Positions 29,303-38,665 are shown, counted from the stretch's first letter. The stretch: 64,000 nt of DNA from Azohydromonas caseinilytica (GCF_012927045.1 NZ_JABBFW010000002.1:228801-292800); one strand, 5' to 3'. The notes: generated by a model from the sequence alone, not told the origin. Numbers and translations are program-made.

Positions 29303-30640
29303 TCACTGGGCACCGAGCATCCCTTCCACCGGCTGCAGGTCGCCGGGCTCCAGCAGGCCGGCGGCCTGGCGCATCTTCAGCGCGCCTACCAGCAGGTCGT
29401 AGCGGGCGCGCGCGAGGTCGCGCTGCGTGGTGTAGAGCTGGGTCTGGGCGTTGAGCACGTCCAGGTTCACGCGCACGCCCACGCGGTAGCCCAGCTGCGT
29501 GGCTTCCAGCGCCAGGCGGCTGGAGCTCTCGGCGGCCTCCAGTGCGCCGACCTGGGCCCGGCCCGACAACACGGCGCTCCAGAGCTGGCGCGTCTGCAGC
29601 GCCACGGCGCGCTGCGCGGCTTCGAGGTCGTTGCGGGCCCGCTCTTCCAGGCGCAGCGTCTCCTCGACGCGGTTCTGGATCGAGCCCCCGGCGTACAGCG
29701 GCAGGTTGAGCTGCACGCCGATGCTGCGGGTCTGCGTGGTGCCGTCGCTGCTGGTGCCCACCACGCTGGCGCCGTTGCTGTTGCTGCGCGAGACCGCGCC
29801 CACCAGCTCCACGGTGGGCAGGGCGCCGGCGCGGGCCTTGTCGGTTTCCAGCCGCGCGATCTCCAGTGCAGCCTGTGCGCGCTGCACCTGCGGATGCTGC
29901 GTGCGGCTGGCCTCCAGCCACGGCTCGATGCGCTCGGGCGCGAGTTCCTGCGGCAGGCGCACCGGCTGGCGCAGCGGCAGCGGCTCCACGCCGCTGCGGC
30001 CCACGAGCTGGTCCAGCGCGTTGCGCTTGGTGCGCAGGTCGTTGTCGGCGGCGATCTCCTGCGCCGTGGCCAGGTCGAAGCGCGCCTGCGCCTCGCGCGT
30101 GTCGGTGATGGTGGCGGTGCCGACCTCGAAGTTGCGCTTGGCCGAGGCCAGCTGCTCGGCGATGGCCTGCTTGCTCGCGCGCGTGGTGGTGAGGGTGTCC
30201 TGCGCCCCCAGCACGTCGAAGTACGCCTGCGCCACGCGCACGAGCAGGTCCTGCTCAGCCACCTGCAGCTCGGCCAGCGAGGCCTGCAGGCTCTGCTCGG
30301 CCTGGGCGATGGTGGCGTCGTTGGCGCGGTTGAACAGCGGCTGGCGGGCGTTGAGCGCGAGCTGCTTGGTGTTGGCATCGCGCGAGCGGTCGAACGCGCC
30401 ATTGCTCACGCTGCCGTCGGTGCGGGTGGCGCTGCCGGCCAGCGCCACGTTGGGCCGGTTGAGCGCCTTGCTCTGGGCGGCGCGGTAGGGCGCCGACTCG
30501 GCCAGCGCGCGCGCGCTGAGGTAGGTGGCGTCGAAGCCGCGGGCGGCCTGGTACAGCTCGGTCAGGCCCTGCGCTTGCGCCGCACCGGCCAGCGCCAGCA
30601 GCAGGCCGGCCAGGCGGCGGAGTTTGATCGGGGACGGCAT
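29303..30640 (-). CDS. TolC-family outer-membrane efflux protein
   Basis: 445 residues: signal peptide (LRRLAGLLLALAGAAQAQ) and two repeats of the outer-membrane efflux fold, each with long coiled-coil helices (heptad-like Leu/Ala patterns near 110-200 and 310-400). LTELYQAARGFDATYLSARA is the usual TolC N-terminus. It forms the trimeric outer-membrane duct for type I secretion or multidrug efflux. It is the third gene of a pcm-rhodanese-tolC group, as in related bacteria; neither an RND pump nor an ABC exporter is adjacent, so it may serve several systems, including the RND pair at 44514-48958. Confidence 0.92.
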   Translation of the reverse strand: MPSPIKLRRLAGLLLALAGAAQAQGLTELYQAARGFDATYLSARALAESAPYRAAQSKALNRPNVALAGSATRTDGSVSNGAFDRSRDANTKQLALNARQPLFNRANDATIAQAEQSLQASLAELQVAEQDLLVRVAQAYFDVLGAQDTLTTTRASKQAIAEQLASAKRNFEVGTATITDTREAQARFDLATAQEIAADNDLRTKRNALDQLVGRSGVEPLPLRQPVRLPQELAPERIEPWLEASRTQHPQVQRAQAALEIARLETDKARAGALPTVELVGAVSRSNSNGASVVGTSSDGTTQTRSIGVQLNLPLYAGGSIQNRVEETLRLEERARNDLEAAQRAVALQTRQLWSAVLSGRAQVGALEAAESSSRLALEATQLGYRVGVRVNLDVLNAQTQLYTTQRDLARARYDLLVGALKMRQAAGLLEPGDLQPVEGMLGAQ

Positions 30641-30704
30641 GGCGTGGGTGTCGCGTTCGGCAGCCACCCGAAGGGCGGGCGGCCGGCACGGAAAAGAAAA
30701 GCGC

Positions 30705-31040
30705 TCAGTAGCGCGGCAGGGTGGGGTCGATCTCCTGCGACCAGGCGTCGATGCCGCCGATCACGTCCCAGACCTCGTCGAAGCCCGCGCGCGCCAAGTA
30801 GGCCGCGACATGGGCGCTGCGCACGCCGTGGTGGCACAGGCACACGATGGGCGCGTCGTCGGGCAGCTCGTTGAGCCGCGCGGGCAGCTCTTGCATCGGG
30901 ATGTCCAGCGCCCGTGTGCCGGGCAGCCGCAGTGCCGCGCGCTGCAGCTCCCAGGGCTCGCGCACGTCCAGCAGCACCGGCGGCTGGGCGGCGTGGGCCT
31001 GCAGGAAGTCCTGCAGCTCGGTCACGCGCAGGCGGTTCAT
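30705..31040 (-). CDS. Single-domain rhodanese-like protein
   Basis: 111 residues of one rhodanese domain. VLLDVREPWEL is the entry motif, and the catalytic loop CLCHHGVRS supplies Cys69 with a trailing arginine, so sulfurtransferase activity is plausible. GGIDAWSQEIDP is the C-terminal signature. No signal peptide: cytoplasmic. Its ATG overlaps the stop of the pcm gene by one base (TGATG), so the two are translationally coupled; tolC follows after 64 bases. Confidence 0.9.
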   Translation of the reverse strand: MNRLRVTELQDFLQAHAAQPPVLLDVREPWELQRAALRLPGTRALDIPMQELPARLNELPDDAPIVCLCHHGVRSAHVAAYLARAGFDEVWDVIGGIDAWSQEIDPTLPRY

Positions 31041-31705
31041 CAGAAGGAGAAGCGGGTCGGCTCGGGGAACTTGAGCAGGCGCGGTGCCAGGGTGTCGAAC
31101 AGCACGACCTGGCCGAACTCGCGCTCGCCGGTGCGCGTGAACAGCGTGGCGCGCATCACCGGCTCCTCGCCCACGATGGCGATGAGCCGGCCGCCGATCT
31201 TGAGCTGCTCCAGCAGCGCCTGCGGCACCGAAGCCACCGAGCCCGACAGCACGATGGCGTCGAAGGGCGCCTCAGCGGGCAGGCCCTGCGAGCCGTCGGC
31301 CTGGCGCACGGTGACGTTCATGATGCCGGCGCGCTGCAGGTTGGCCTTGGCCAGCGCCACCAGCTCGGGCACCAGCTCCAGCGTGATCACCTGCTGCGCG
31401 CGGTGCGCCAGCAGCGCGGCCATGTAGCCCGAGCCGGCGCCCACTTCCAGCACCTTTTCGTGGCGCTGCAGCCGCAGCTCCTGCAGCAGCCGCGCCTCCT
31501 GCTTGGGTTCGAGCATGCACTGGCCGGCGGCGCCGCCCTCGCGCAGCGGCACCATCATGTCCACGAAGGCCAGGGCGTGTTGCGAGGCGGGCACGAAGTC
31601 CTCGCGCTTCATCACCGCCAGCAGAGAGAGCACGTCCGGGTCCAGCACGTCCCAGGGGCGGATCTGCTGCTCGATCATGTTGAAGCGGGCTTGTTCGACG
31701 TTCAT
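31040..31705 (-). CDS. Protein-L-isoaspartate O-methyltransferase family
   Basis: 221 residues. FNMIEQQIRPWDVLDPDVLSLL is the PCMT N-terminus, with REDFVP, and the SAM motif is EKVLEVGAGSGYMAALLAH (about 82-101). The following blocks VITLELVPELVALAKANL and FDAIVLSGSV complete the fold. Canonical Pcm repairs isoaspartyl residues in ageing proteins. This group lacks the usual PxH...S active-site loop (here PLREGGAAGQCM), which is common in the pcm gene next to tolC, so repair activity is uncertain. A TAGAAT box at 31743-31748 could be its -10. Confidence 0.8.
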   Translation of the reverse strand: MNVEQARFNMIEQQIRPWDVLDPDVLSLLAVMKREDFVPASQHALAFVDMMVPLREGGAAGQCMLEPKQEARLLQELRLQRHEKVLEVGAGSGYMAALLAHRAQQVITLELVPELVALAKANLQRAGIMNVTVRQADGSQGLPAEAPFDAIVLSGSVASVPQALLEQLKIGGRLIAIVGEEPVMRATLFTRTGEREFGQVVLFDTLAPRLLKFPEPTRFSF

Positions 31706-31805
31706 GGTTGTGTGGGTTAGACGGCGTGAATCGACGGCGCGGATTCTAGGCGGGCCCCATGGCGTGGGGCTTGCGCAGGCGCGGCAGGCGCATCGGCGCG
31801 ATGCC

Positions 31806-31811
31806 TAGAAT
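31806..31811 (+). promoter_or_regulatory. Possible -10 box for the DUF1439 gene
   Basis: TAGAAT ends six bases before the ATG at 31818 and no ribosome binding site intervenes. It predicts a leaderless transcript; no clear -35 was seen. Confidence 0.4.
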
Positions 31812-31817
31812 TTCCGG

Positions 31818-32378
31818 ATGAACACCGCCCGACGCCGCCTGCTGCTGAGTTTTCCGTTCCTGGGCCTGGCGGGCTGCGCCGGGCTGGGGCTGCCCTCGCA
31901 GCTCACGCTGACGCAGGCCGAGCTCGACGAGCGGCTGGCGCGGCGCTTCCCGCGCACGCAGCGCGTGCTGGAGGTGCTGGAGCTCACGCTGAGCGCGCCG
32001 CGCGTGGCGCTGCTGCCCCAGAGCAACCGCCTGGCCTGCGACTTCGCGCTGGGGCTGCGCGACCGGCTCTTCGACAGCCAGTACGCCGGGCGCATCGGCT
32101 TCGACACCGGCCTGCGCTGGGAGCCCTCGGACGCCACGCTGCGCCTGTCGCAGGTGACGGTGCAACGGCTGGAGCTCGACACCGCGCCGCGCGCGCTCTC
32201 GGCGCAGGGCCAGCGCCTGGGCCGGCTGCTGGCCGAGCAGCTGCTCGAAGGCTTCACGCTGTGGCAGATGCCCGAGGAGCAGCACCGGCGGCTGCAGCGC
32301 GCCGGCCTCACGGTGGGCCCGATCGAGGTCACGGAGCAAGGCCTCGTGGCGCGCTTCACGCCCCTGGCGCCGCGCTGA
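31818..32378 (+). CDS. DUF1439-like lipoprotein
   Basis: 186 residues with a lipoprotein signal peptide: [20 protein letters not shown], lipobox LAGC, and no aspartate at position +2, so outer-membrane sorting is expected. The mature part ([17 protein letters not shown]...) has the alternating pattern of DUF1439, a family of periplasmic lipid-binding-type beta proteins that includes YceB. Function is unknown. It is divergent from pcm and is followed by uppP on the same strand. Confidence 0.8.
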   Translation: MNTARRRLLLSFPFLGLAGCAGLGLPSQLTLTQAELDERLARRFPRTQRVLEVLELTLSAPRVALLPQSNRLACDFALGLRDRLFDSQYAGRIGFDTGLRWEPSDATLRLSQVTVQRLELDTAPRALSAQGQRLGRLLAEQLLEGFTLWQMPEEQHRRLQRAGLTVGPIEVTEQGLVARFTPLAPR

Positions 32379-32421
32379 CCGCTGCCGGCGCAACCGTTGC
32401 GGACGCGCCACGGGCGCTGGG

Positions 32422-32427
32422 TATGAT
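32422..32427 (+). promoter_or_regulatory. Possible -10 box for uppP
   Basis: TATGAT lies 28 bases before the chosen start and overlaps the in-frame ATG at 32423. A TTGCGG 19 bases further up could act as a poor -35. Confidence 0.4.
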
Positions 32428-32455
32428 CCCGGGCTTTGTGCTGCGTGGAGCTGTC

Positions 32456-33313
32456 TTGGACTGGATGCTGCTGTTGAAAGCCGCCGTGATGGGCGTGGTC
32501 GAGGGCCTCACGGAGTTCCTGCCCATCTCCTCCACCGGGCACCTCATCCTCACCGCCTCGCTGCTGGACTTCCAGGGCGAGACGGCCAAGGTCTTCGACA
32601 TCGCCATCCAGACCGGCGCCATGCTGGCCGTGGTGTGGGAGTACCGCCAGCGGCTGCTGGGCACGGTGCGCGGCCTGGGGCACGACCCGGTGGCACGCCG
32701 TTTCGCGCTCAACGTGTTCGTGGGCTTCCTGCCCGCGGTGGTGTTCGGCCTGGCGCTGGGCAAGCTCATCAAGAGCCACCTGTTCCATCCGGTGCCGGTG
32801 GCGCTGGCCTTCGTGGTGGGTGGGCTGCTGATCCTGTGGGTCGAGCGCATCCACCGCGCCCGCTACGGCCAGGCCGACATGGAAGGGCAGCGCGTGGCGC
32901 GCGTGGAGACGGTGGACCAGATGAGCGGGCTGGACGCGCTCAAGGTCGGGCTGCTGCAGTGCCTGGCGCTGATCCCGGGCACCAGCCGCTCGGGCGCCAC
33001 CATCATGGGCGCGATGCTGCTGGGCTTCTCGCGCAAGGCGGCCACCGAGTTCAGCTTCTACCTGGGCATCCCGACGCTGATGGGCGCGGGCGCGTACTCG
33101 GTATGGAAGCAGCGCGACGCGCTGTTCCTGCACGACCTGCCGCTCTTCGCCGTGGGCACCGCGGTGGCCTTCGTCAGCGCGCTGCTGTGCATCCGCTGGC
33201 TCATCCGCTACGTCTCCAGCCACGACTTCATTCCCTTTGCCTGGTATCGCATCGTCTTCGGCGGCATCGTGCTGCTCACGGCCTACACGGGCTGGGTGGA
33301 GTGGGCCGCCTGA
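32456..33313 (+). CDS. uppP: Undecaprenyl-diphosphatase (UppP/BacA)
   Basis: 285 residues, polytopic membrane protein. The two catalytic signatures are [19 protein letters not shown] near the start and [19 protein letters not shown] in the middle, together with about eight hydrophobic segments. It removes a phosphate from undecaprenyl diphosphate to recycle the lipid carrier for peptidoglycan and LPS, and confers bacitracin tolerance. The TTG at 32456 gives [13 protein letters not shown], as in the family, with GGAG five bases upstream. An upstream ATG (32423) falls in a TATGAT promoter-like box and was rejected; ATG 32465 is the other candidate. Confidence 0.93.
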   Translation: MDWMLLLKAAVMGVVEGLTEFLPISSTGHLILTASLLDFQGETAKVFDIAIQTGAMLAVVWEYRQRLLGTVRGLGHDPVARRFALNVFVGFLPAVVFGLALGKLIKSHLFHPVPVALAFVVGGLLILWVERIHRARYGQADMEGQRVARVETVDQMSGLDALKVGLLQCLALIPGTSRSGATIMGAMLLGFSRKAATEFSFYLGIPTLMGAGAYSVWKQRDALFLHDLPLFAVGTAVAFVSALLCIRWLIRYVSSHDFIPFAWYRIVFGGIVLLTAYTGWVEWAA

Positions 33314-33375
33314 GCCGCGACCGCGCCGCGGCCCGCGCACCGGTTTCCCCCTACAGAGAAGAGAAGGAGCCTCGC

Positions 33376-34053
33376 ATGCGTCTGGTGATCGGCAACAAGA
33401 ACTACTCCTCGTGGTCGATGCGGCCCTGGGTGCTGCTGAAGCACTTCGGCATCCCCTTCGAGGAGGTGAAGCTGCGCCTGGACTTCGCGCCCGGCTCGGA
33501 CTTCTACCGGCGGCTTGCCGCCGTCACGCCCGCGGGCAAGGTGCCGGTGCTGCTCGATGGCGACCTCGCGGTGTGGGACACGCTGGCCATCACCGAATAC
33601 GTGGCCGAGCGTTTCACTCAGCACGCGATCTGGCCGCGCGACGTGAAGGCCCGGGCACGGGCACGTTCCATCTGCGCCGAGATGCACTCGGGCTTCACGG
33701 CGCTGCGCGGCAACTGCGGGATGAACATCGAGGCCCGGCTGCCCGAGGTGGGCCAGCGCGTGCTGGCCGAGGAGGGCGTGCGGCGCGACCTGGACCGCAT
33801 CGTCGGGCTGTGGCGCGACGCGCTGCAGGCCAGCGGCGGGCCCTTCCTGTTCGGCGAGTTCTCGGCGGCCGACGCCTACTACGCGCCGGTGGTGAGCCGG
33901 CTGCAGACCTACGCGCTGCCGGTGCCGCAGGACATCGCCGACTACATGGCGCGGGTGTGGACCGCGCCCGGCGTCGCGGACTGGGTGCGCGACGCGCTGG
34001 CCGAACAAGACTTCCTGGACTTCGAGGAGCCGTACCGCGCCTCGCGTGGCTGA
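33376..34053 (+). CDS. Glutathione S-transferase family protein
   Basis: 225 residues. The thioredoxin-like N-terminal domain begins LVIGNKNYSSWSMRPWVLLKHFG, in which the Ser of the SSW segment is a likely catalytic residue, and it includes GKVPVLLDGDLAVWDTLAITEYVAE, the usual glutathione-binding cis-Pro and Asp-Thr segment. An all-helical C-terminal domain follows. It may conjugate or reduce electrophiles with glutathione; the substrate is unknown. AAGGAG six bases before the ATG fixes the start. It is convergent with trmB, nine bases away. Confidence 0.9.
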   Translation: MRLVIGNKNYSSWSMRPWVLLKHFGIPFEEVKLRLDFAPGSDFYRRLAAVTPAGKVPVLLDGDLAVWDTLAITEYVAERFTQHAIWPRDVKARARARSICAEMHSGFTALRGNCGMNIEARLPEVGQRVLAEEGVRRDLDRIVGLWRDALQASGGPFLFGEFSAADAYYAPVVSRLQTYALPVPQDIADYMARVWTAPGVADWVRDALAEQDFLDFEEPYRASRG

Positions 34054-34061
34054 ACGGGGCC

Positions 34062-34775
34062 TCAGCGCTTTCTGAACACCAGGTCCCACACGCCGTGGCC
34101 CAGGCGCAGGCCGCGGGCCTCGAACTTGGTCAGCGGCCGGTAGTCGGGCCGCGGCGCGTAGCCCTCGGCGGTGTTCTGCAGCGCCGGTTCCGCCGACAGC
34201 ACTTCGAGCATCTGCTCGGCGTAGGGCTCCCAGTCGGTGGCGCAGTGCAGGTAGCCGCCGGGCGCCAGCCGCGTGACCAACTGCGCCACGAACGGGCCCT
34301 GGATCAGCCGGCGCTTGTTGTGCTTCTTCTTGTGCCAGGGGTCGGGGAAGAAGATGTGGATGCCCGCCAGCGAGGCCGGGGCGATCATGTGCTGCAGCAC
34401 CTGCACCGCGTCGTGCTGGACGATGCGCAGGTTGCTCAGGCCCTGCTCGCCGATGCGCTTGAGCAGCGCGCCCACGCCGGGGGTGTGGACCTCCACGCCG
34501 ATGAAGTCGTGGTCGGGCAGCGTCGTGGCGATCTGCGCCGTGGCGTCGCCCATGCCGAAGCCGATCTCCAGCACCAGCGGCGCCTGGCGGCCGAACACCG
34601 CGGCGGGGTCCAGCGGCGCGTCGGCATAGGGCAGCACGAAGCGCGGGCCCAGTTCGGCCAGCGCGCGCTGCTGGCCCGTGCCCATGCGGCCGGCACGCAG
34701 CACGTAGCTGCGGATGGCGCGCTCGTGCGTGGGAGAAGAGGGCGGCGGCGGGGCGGTGGCGTCGTCGGTCGTCAT
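34062..34775 (-). CDS. trmB: tRNA (guanine-N7-)-methyltransferase
   Basis: 237 residues. After a Pro-rich leader come [18 protein letters not shown], the SAM motif [17 protein letters not shown] (about 67-83), and the TrmB signature [19 protein letters not shown], with the [17 protein letters not shown] block near the end. It makes m7G46 in tRNA variable loops. It faces away from a tRNA gene 150 bases upstream. The start is the first ATG in frame; no strong ribosome binding site is seen. Confidence 0.95.
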   Translation of the reverse strand: MTTDDATAPPPPSSPTHERAIRSYVLRAGRMGTGQQRALAELGPRFVLPYADAPLDPAAVFGRQAPLVLEIGFGMGDATAQIATTLPDHDFIGVEVHTPGVGALLKRIGEQGLSNLRIVQHDAVQVLQHMIAPASLAGIHIFFPDPWHKKKHNKRRLIQGPFVAQLVTRLAPGGYLHCATDWEPYAEQMLEVLSAEPALQNTAEGYAPRPDYRPLTKFEARGLRLGHGVWDLVFRKR

Positions 34776-34906
34776 GGCGGAAAACGGGGAAGTCGGGCGC
34801 CGGGAGGCGGCGTCAAAAGGGGCCGCATTGTGCCGCGTGTGCCGCGCCCGTCCGCCGCAGGGCAGAAAGAGCCGCTTGGCGCGGCGAAAGCCCCAATTCG
34901 AGTGCT

Positions 34907-34912
34907 TATAAT
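34907..34912 (+). promoter_or_regulatory. -10 box of tRNA-Gly
   Basis: Perfect TATAAT ends ten bases before the first base of the tRNA. A good -35 at 16-18 bases is not obvious. Confidence 0.6.
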
Positions 34913-34922
34913 GAGCAGCTTC

Positions 34923-34997
34923 GCGGGCGTCGTATAACGGCTATTACCTTGGCTTCCCAAGCCAAAGACGAGGGTTCGACTCCCTTCGCCCGCTCCA
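34923..34997 (+). tRNA. tRNA-Gly (anticodon CCC)
   Basis: The acceptor stem GCGGGCG/CGCCCGC is fully paired. The anticodon arm TTGGC-TTCCCAA-GCCAA places CCC at the anticodon, the T arm is AGGG-TTCGACT-CCCT, and the discriminator U and CCA are encoded. It reads GGG glycine codons. It lies between trmB and the GGDEF-like gene. Confidence 0.96.
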
Positions 34998-35084
34998 ACA
35001 TTCCAGCTCAGGGCCGCCGCGTGCGGCCCTGATCGCTTGTGCGCCCGACGTACCATGCCTGCCATGTCCGCGTCCGGAGCCGCC

Positions 35085-35990
35085 ATGAATCCCTGCCGCC
35101 TGATCGTCGTCGGTGCCGACCCTGCCGGGCTGGAGGCCGCGGGCTGGGGCGAATTCGACGTCCGCTCCTGCGCCGACCTCGACGCCGCGGCGGTGCTGCA
35201 GCAGCAGCGTTCGGCCGATGCGCTGTGGGTGGCGCTGCCCGATGGGCCGGCGCTGCGCGCGCTGCTGCACTGGCCGGCGCTGTCGGCCACGGTGCTGGAC
35301 TGCGCGCTGGTGGCCACGCTGGATCAGCCGGCCCAGGGCCTGGCGCTGCTGGGGCGCGGCGTGCAGGACCTGCTGCCGCTGCAGGCGCCGCCGGCCGAGG
35401 TGGCGCGCGCGCTGCGCCTGGGCATCGAACGCAAGCGGCTGGAGCAGGCCGCGCGCGGGGCCTGGGCCACCGACATGGCCACCGGACTGCCCAACCACAC
35501 CCAGCTCATCGAGCACGTCAGCCACCTGCTGGCGCTGCGCGAGCGCGAGCCCGCGCCGATGGCGCTGCTGGCCGTGCGCGTGGAGGGCTTCGCCAGCGTG
35601 CAGGCGCGGCTGGGCGGCGAGTCGGGCCATGTGCTGCGGCGCAAGGTGGCGGTACGGCTGCGCGCGGGGCTGCGCGCCAGCGACGTGGTCGCCTCCATCG
35701 GCGCCGACAGCTTCGCCGTGCTGCTGGCCTGGATCGACGCGCCGGGCGACGCGCGCAAGGTGGCCGACAAGCTCTGCGCGGCGCTGCAGCGCCCGTTCAG
35801 CCTGCAGGGGCAGGCCGTGGCGGTGGGCGTGGCCGTGGGCGTGAGCCTGTGCCCGGAGGACGGCCGCGACGCCAACGAGCTGCTGCGCCGCTCGGTGTCG
35901 CTGGCCGCCGTGGCGCCCGCGCTGGGCCGTGCCGGCTTCGCCAACTTCACCGAGCGCGGTGCCGTGCCGGCCGCCAACGACGAGGAGTGA
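35085..35990 (+). CDS. Degenerate GGDEF-domain protein
   Basis: 301 residues. The first 110 resemble a receiver-like domain without a clear phospho-acceptor Asp. From about 129 there is a diguanylate cyclase fold: TDMATGLPNHTQLIEHVSHLL (a shifted D-x-L-T-x-L-x-N-R block) and VVASIGADSFAVLL at 202-214. The GGDEF sequence reads GADSF, so catalysis is unlikely. The C-terminal VSLCPEDGRDANELLRRS motif is intact. It may be a non-catalytic signalling or regulatory partner. GGAG five bases before the chosen ATG supports it over three in-frame codons upstream. Confidence 0.75.
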   Translation: MNPCRLIVVGADPAGLEAAGWGEFDVRSCADLDAAAVLQQQRSADALWVALPDGPALRALLHWPALSATVLDCALVATLDQPAQGLALLGRGVQDLLPLQAPPAEVARALRLGIERKRLEQAARGAWATDMATGLPNHTQLIEHVSHLLALREREPAPMALLAVRVEGFASVQARLGGESGHVLRRKVAVRLRAGLRASDVVASIGADSFAVLLAWIDAPGDARKVADKLCAALQRPFSLQGQAVAVGVAVGVSLCPEDGRDANELLRRSVSLAAVAPALGRAGFANFTERGAVPAANDEE

Positions 35991-36041
35991 GCCCGCCGCC
36001 GTGGCCACCACAGGCGGCATCGTTGACGCCGCACCGCAATG

Positions 36042-36064
36042 AGAAAGGGCCGCTGTCGCGGCCC
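36042..36064 (-). terminator. Terminator after the LpxO-like gene
   Basis: On the minus strand GGGCCGC-GACA-GCGGCCC is followed by TTTCTC. It lies between two convergent genes, 27 bases past the hydroxylase stop. Confidence 0.6.
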
Positions 36065-36090
36065 TCGTCACGAATGCGGCGTGCAGCCGC

Positions 36091-37005
36091 TCACCAGAAC
36101 AGCGCCCACAGCGCGGCCAGGATCAGCGCCCACTTGCCCGCGTAGTAGGTGGTGCGGCTGCGCGCCTTGAGATCCTTGGCCTTCTTGCGCGCGGCGTAGA
36201 AGCCCTGGAAGAAACGGTTGAGCGCGCCCACGGGCTCGCCGGGCACGTTCTGCGTCGCGGCAGCGGCCATGACGTGGCGCGCGAAGAGGCGGTTGAACCA
36301 GCGTACCGGCGCCGTCCACAGCGGGCGCTCCACGTCGCAGAACAGGATCACGCGCTGCTGCTGCGTGGTGTTGGCGGCGTGGTGGATGTAGGTCTCGTCG
36401 AACATCACCGCCTCGCCGTCGCGCCAGTGGTAGCGCTGGCCGTCCACCTCGATGAAGCAGTCCGGGTCGTTGGGCGTGGCCAGGCCCAGGTGGTAGCGCA
36501 GCGAGCCGGCGTAGGGGTCACGGTGCCGCACCAGCGTGGCCCCCGGCGGCAGCGAGGCGAACATCGCCGCCTTCACCGACGGGATGCCCTTGAGCAGCCC
36601 CACCGTGGTCGGACACAGCCGCTGCGCCGACTCCAGGTCCTGCCCGTACCAGCTCAGGTAGAAGCGCTTCCAGCCGGTGCGGAAGAAACTGTTGAAGCCG
36701 ATGTCGGTGTGGCCGGCGGCGGCGCGGATGAAGCCCTCGTCGTTGAGCCGCAGCGCCTCCTCGCGGATCTGCTGCCAGTTGTCGGTGAGGACCTTCAGCT
36801 CCGGAAAGTCCCGCAGCGGCAGGTACGGGCTGCGCGGCGTGCGCGAGAACAGGTAGATCAGCGCATTCACCGGCGCGATCAGCACCGTGAAGTCCAGCAG
36901 CGCGCGCACCAGGCTGAAACGCACACGGCCGCGGAAGTGCGCGTACAGCGCCGAGGCGACGAAGACGAGCAGCACCCAGTGCCGCGGTTCAAGAGCCAGG
37001 TTCAT
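36091..37005 (-). CDS. LpxO-like aspartyl/asparaginyl beta-hydroxylase
   Basis: 304 residues. An N-terminal membrane segment (HWVLLVFVASALYAHF, about 9-24) and another around 35-52 anchor it, then the hydroxylase domain: HRDPYAGSLRYHLGL supplies Fe(II) ligands His161 and Asp163, and YIHHAANTT the distal His (208), with an arginine nearby for 2-oxoglutarate. In Salmonella, LpxO hydroxylates a secondary acyl chain of lipid A; lipid A modification is the best guess here. A short hydrophobic C-terminus (LILAALWALFW) may be another anchor. ATG at 37003-37005 opens directly into the membrane segment. Confidence 0.82.
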   Translation of the reverse strand: MNLALEPRHWVLLVFVASALYAHFRGRVRFSLVRALLDFTVLIAPVNALIYLFSRTPRSPYLPLRDFPELKVLTDNWQQIREEALRLNDEGFIRAAAGHTDIGFNSFFRTGWKRFYLSWYGQDLESAQRLCPTTVGLLKGIPSVKAAMFASLPPGATLVRHRDPYAGSLRYHLGLATPNDPDCFIEVDGQRYHWRDGEAVMFDETYIHHAANTTQQQRVILFCDVERPLWTAPVRWFNRLFARHVMAAAATQNVPGEPVGALNRFFQGFYAARKKAKDLKARSRTTYYAGKWALILAALWALFW

Positions 37006-37090
37006 GACGTTGTTGTCAAACGAAAGGGCGGCGCGCCCCGGCCCAAGCCGGTTGCCGCGCCGCCCGGAGCGGGCCCGAAGACGGGCCGGA

Positions 37091-38578
37091 TTACTTCTGG
37101 ATGTCGCCCAGGCAGAGGTACTTGAGCTCGATGTAATCCTCGATGCCGTGGCGCGAGCCCTCGCGGCCCAGGCCGGATTGCTTGACCCCGCCGAAGGGCA
37201 CCTCGGCGGTCGAGATGATGCCGGTGTTGACGCCCACCATGCCGTACTCCAGCGCCTCGCCGACGCGGAAGATGCGGCCGATGTCACGGCTGTAGAAGTA
37301 GCTCGCCAGGCCGAACTCGGTGGCGTTGGCCAGCTCGATGGCCTCGGCCTCGGTGCCGAAGCGCTGCACCGGCGCCACGGGGCCGAAGGTCTCCTCGCGC
37401 GTGCACAGCATCTCGCTGGTGACGTCGGCCAGCACCGTGGGCGCGTAGTACAGCTCGCTGCCCAGGCCCGCCACGCGCGTGCCCCCGGCCAGCAGCCGCG
37501 CGCCCTTGGCCTGCGCGTCGGCCACATGCGCCTCCACCTTCTCCAGCGCCGCGGGCTCGATCAGCGGGCCCACCTGCACGCCGGGCTCGAAGCCGTTGCC
37601 CACCTTGAGCTGCCCGGCGCGCTCGGCCAGCCTGGCGACGAAGGCGTCGTAGACGCCGTCCTGCACGTACAGCCGGTTGGCGCAGACGCAGGTCTGGCCG
37701 GCGTTGCGGTACTTGCTGGCCAGCGCGCCCTCGACGGCGCTGTCCAGGTCGGCGTCGTCGAAGACGATGAAGGGCGCATTGCCGCCCAGCTCCAGGCTGA
37801 GCTTCTTGATGGTCGGCGCGCACTGCTTCATCAGGATGCGGCCGACCTCGGTGGAGCCGGTGAAGGAGAGGTGGCGCACCACGTCGCTGTCGCACAGCAC
37901 CTGGCCGACCTCGATGGAGCGCTGCGCGTCGGCGGTGATGACGTTGAGCACGCCCGCGGGCATGCCCGCGCGCTGCGCCAGCTCGGCCACCGCCAGCGCC
38001 GACAGCGGCGTGGCCTCGGCCGGCTTGATCACCACCGGGCAACCGGCGGCCAGGGCGGGCGCGACCTTGCGCGTGATCATGGCGATCGGGAAGTTCCAGG
38101 GCGTGATGGCCGCGCACACGCCCACGGGCTGCTTGAGCACCAGGTAGCGCTTGCCGTTGTCGGTGGTGGGCACCGTCTCGCCGTACACGCGCTTGGCCTC
38201 TTCCGCGAACCACTCGATGAAGCTGGCGCCGTAGGTGACCTCGCCGCGCGCCTCCGTCAGCGGCTTGCCCTGCTCGGCGGTCATCAGCCGGGCCAGGTCC
38301 TCGGCGTGCTGCTGCAGCAGCTGGTACCAGCGCATGAGGATGGCGGCGCGCTCCTTGGCGGTCTTGGCGCGCCAAGCCGGCCAGGCGCGCTCGGCGGCCT
38401 GGATCGCTGACAGCGTCTCGGCCGCGCCCAGATTCGGCACGCTGGCCAGCGCGCGGCCGGTGGCGGGATCGAGCACCTCGAAGCGCGCCTCGCCGACGAT
38501 CCACTGGCCGTTGATGAGCGCGTCGGTCTTGAGCAGGCTGGGGTCCTGGAGGGCTTGCAGGGGGGTGTTGTCGTTCAT
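37091..38578 (-). CDS. gabD: NAD(P)-dependent succinate-semialdehyde dehydrogenase
   Basis: 495 residues of the aldehyde dehydrogenase superfamily. Coenzyme loop: FTGSTEVGR (about 239-247); general base Glu263 in LELGGNAP; catalytic Cys297 in [27 protein letters not shown] near the end. The overall pattern, including [13 protein letters not shown] and [21 protein letters not shown], best fits GabD, which oxidises succinate semialdehyde in 4-aminobutyrate breakdown; a glutarate-semialdehyde enzyme is the alternative. No gabT is nearby. TATCAT at 38607-38612 (minus) could be its -10. It is divergent from alaS. Confidence 0.85.
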   Translation of the reverse strand: MNDNTPLQALQDPSLLKTDALINGQWIVGEARFEVLDPATGRALASVPNLGAAETLSAIQAAERAWPAWRAKTAKERAAILMRWYQLLQQHAEDLARLMTAEQGKPLTEARGEVTYGASFIEWFAEEAKRVYGETVPTTDNGKRYLVLKQPVGVCAAITPWNFPIAMITRKVAPALAAGCPVVIKPAEATPLSALAVAELAQRAGMPAGVLNVITADAQRSIEVGQVLCDSDVVRHLSFTGSTEVGRILMKQCAPTIKKLSLELGGNAPFIVFDDADLDSAVEGALASKYRNAGQTCVCANRLYVQDGVYDAFVARLAERAGQLKVGNGFEPGVQVGPLIEPAALEKVEAHVADAQAKGARLLAGGTRVAGLGSELYYAPTVLADVTSEMLCTREETFGPVAPVQRFGTEAEAIELANATEFGLASYFYSRDIGRIFRVGEALEYGMVGVNTGIISTAEVPFGGVKQSGLGREGSRHGIEDYIELKYLCLGDIQK

Positions 38579-38665
38579 GGCGGCGGTTGTGCGCAATGGG
38601 ACAAACATGATAGGCGCGCCCCGCGGCCCGTCCGCCGCGCCGGCCAAGGGCCGATAGCGCCGACC

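Noticed and set aside
32423..32455. ATG start for uppP at 32423
   Set aside because: It overlaps a TATGAT promoter-like box, and the added residues are not seen in the family.
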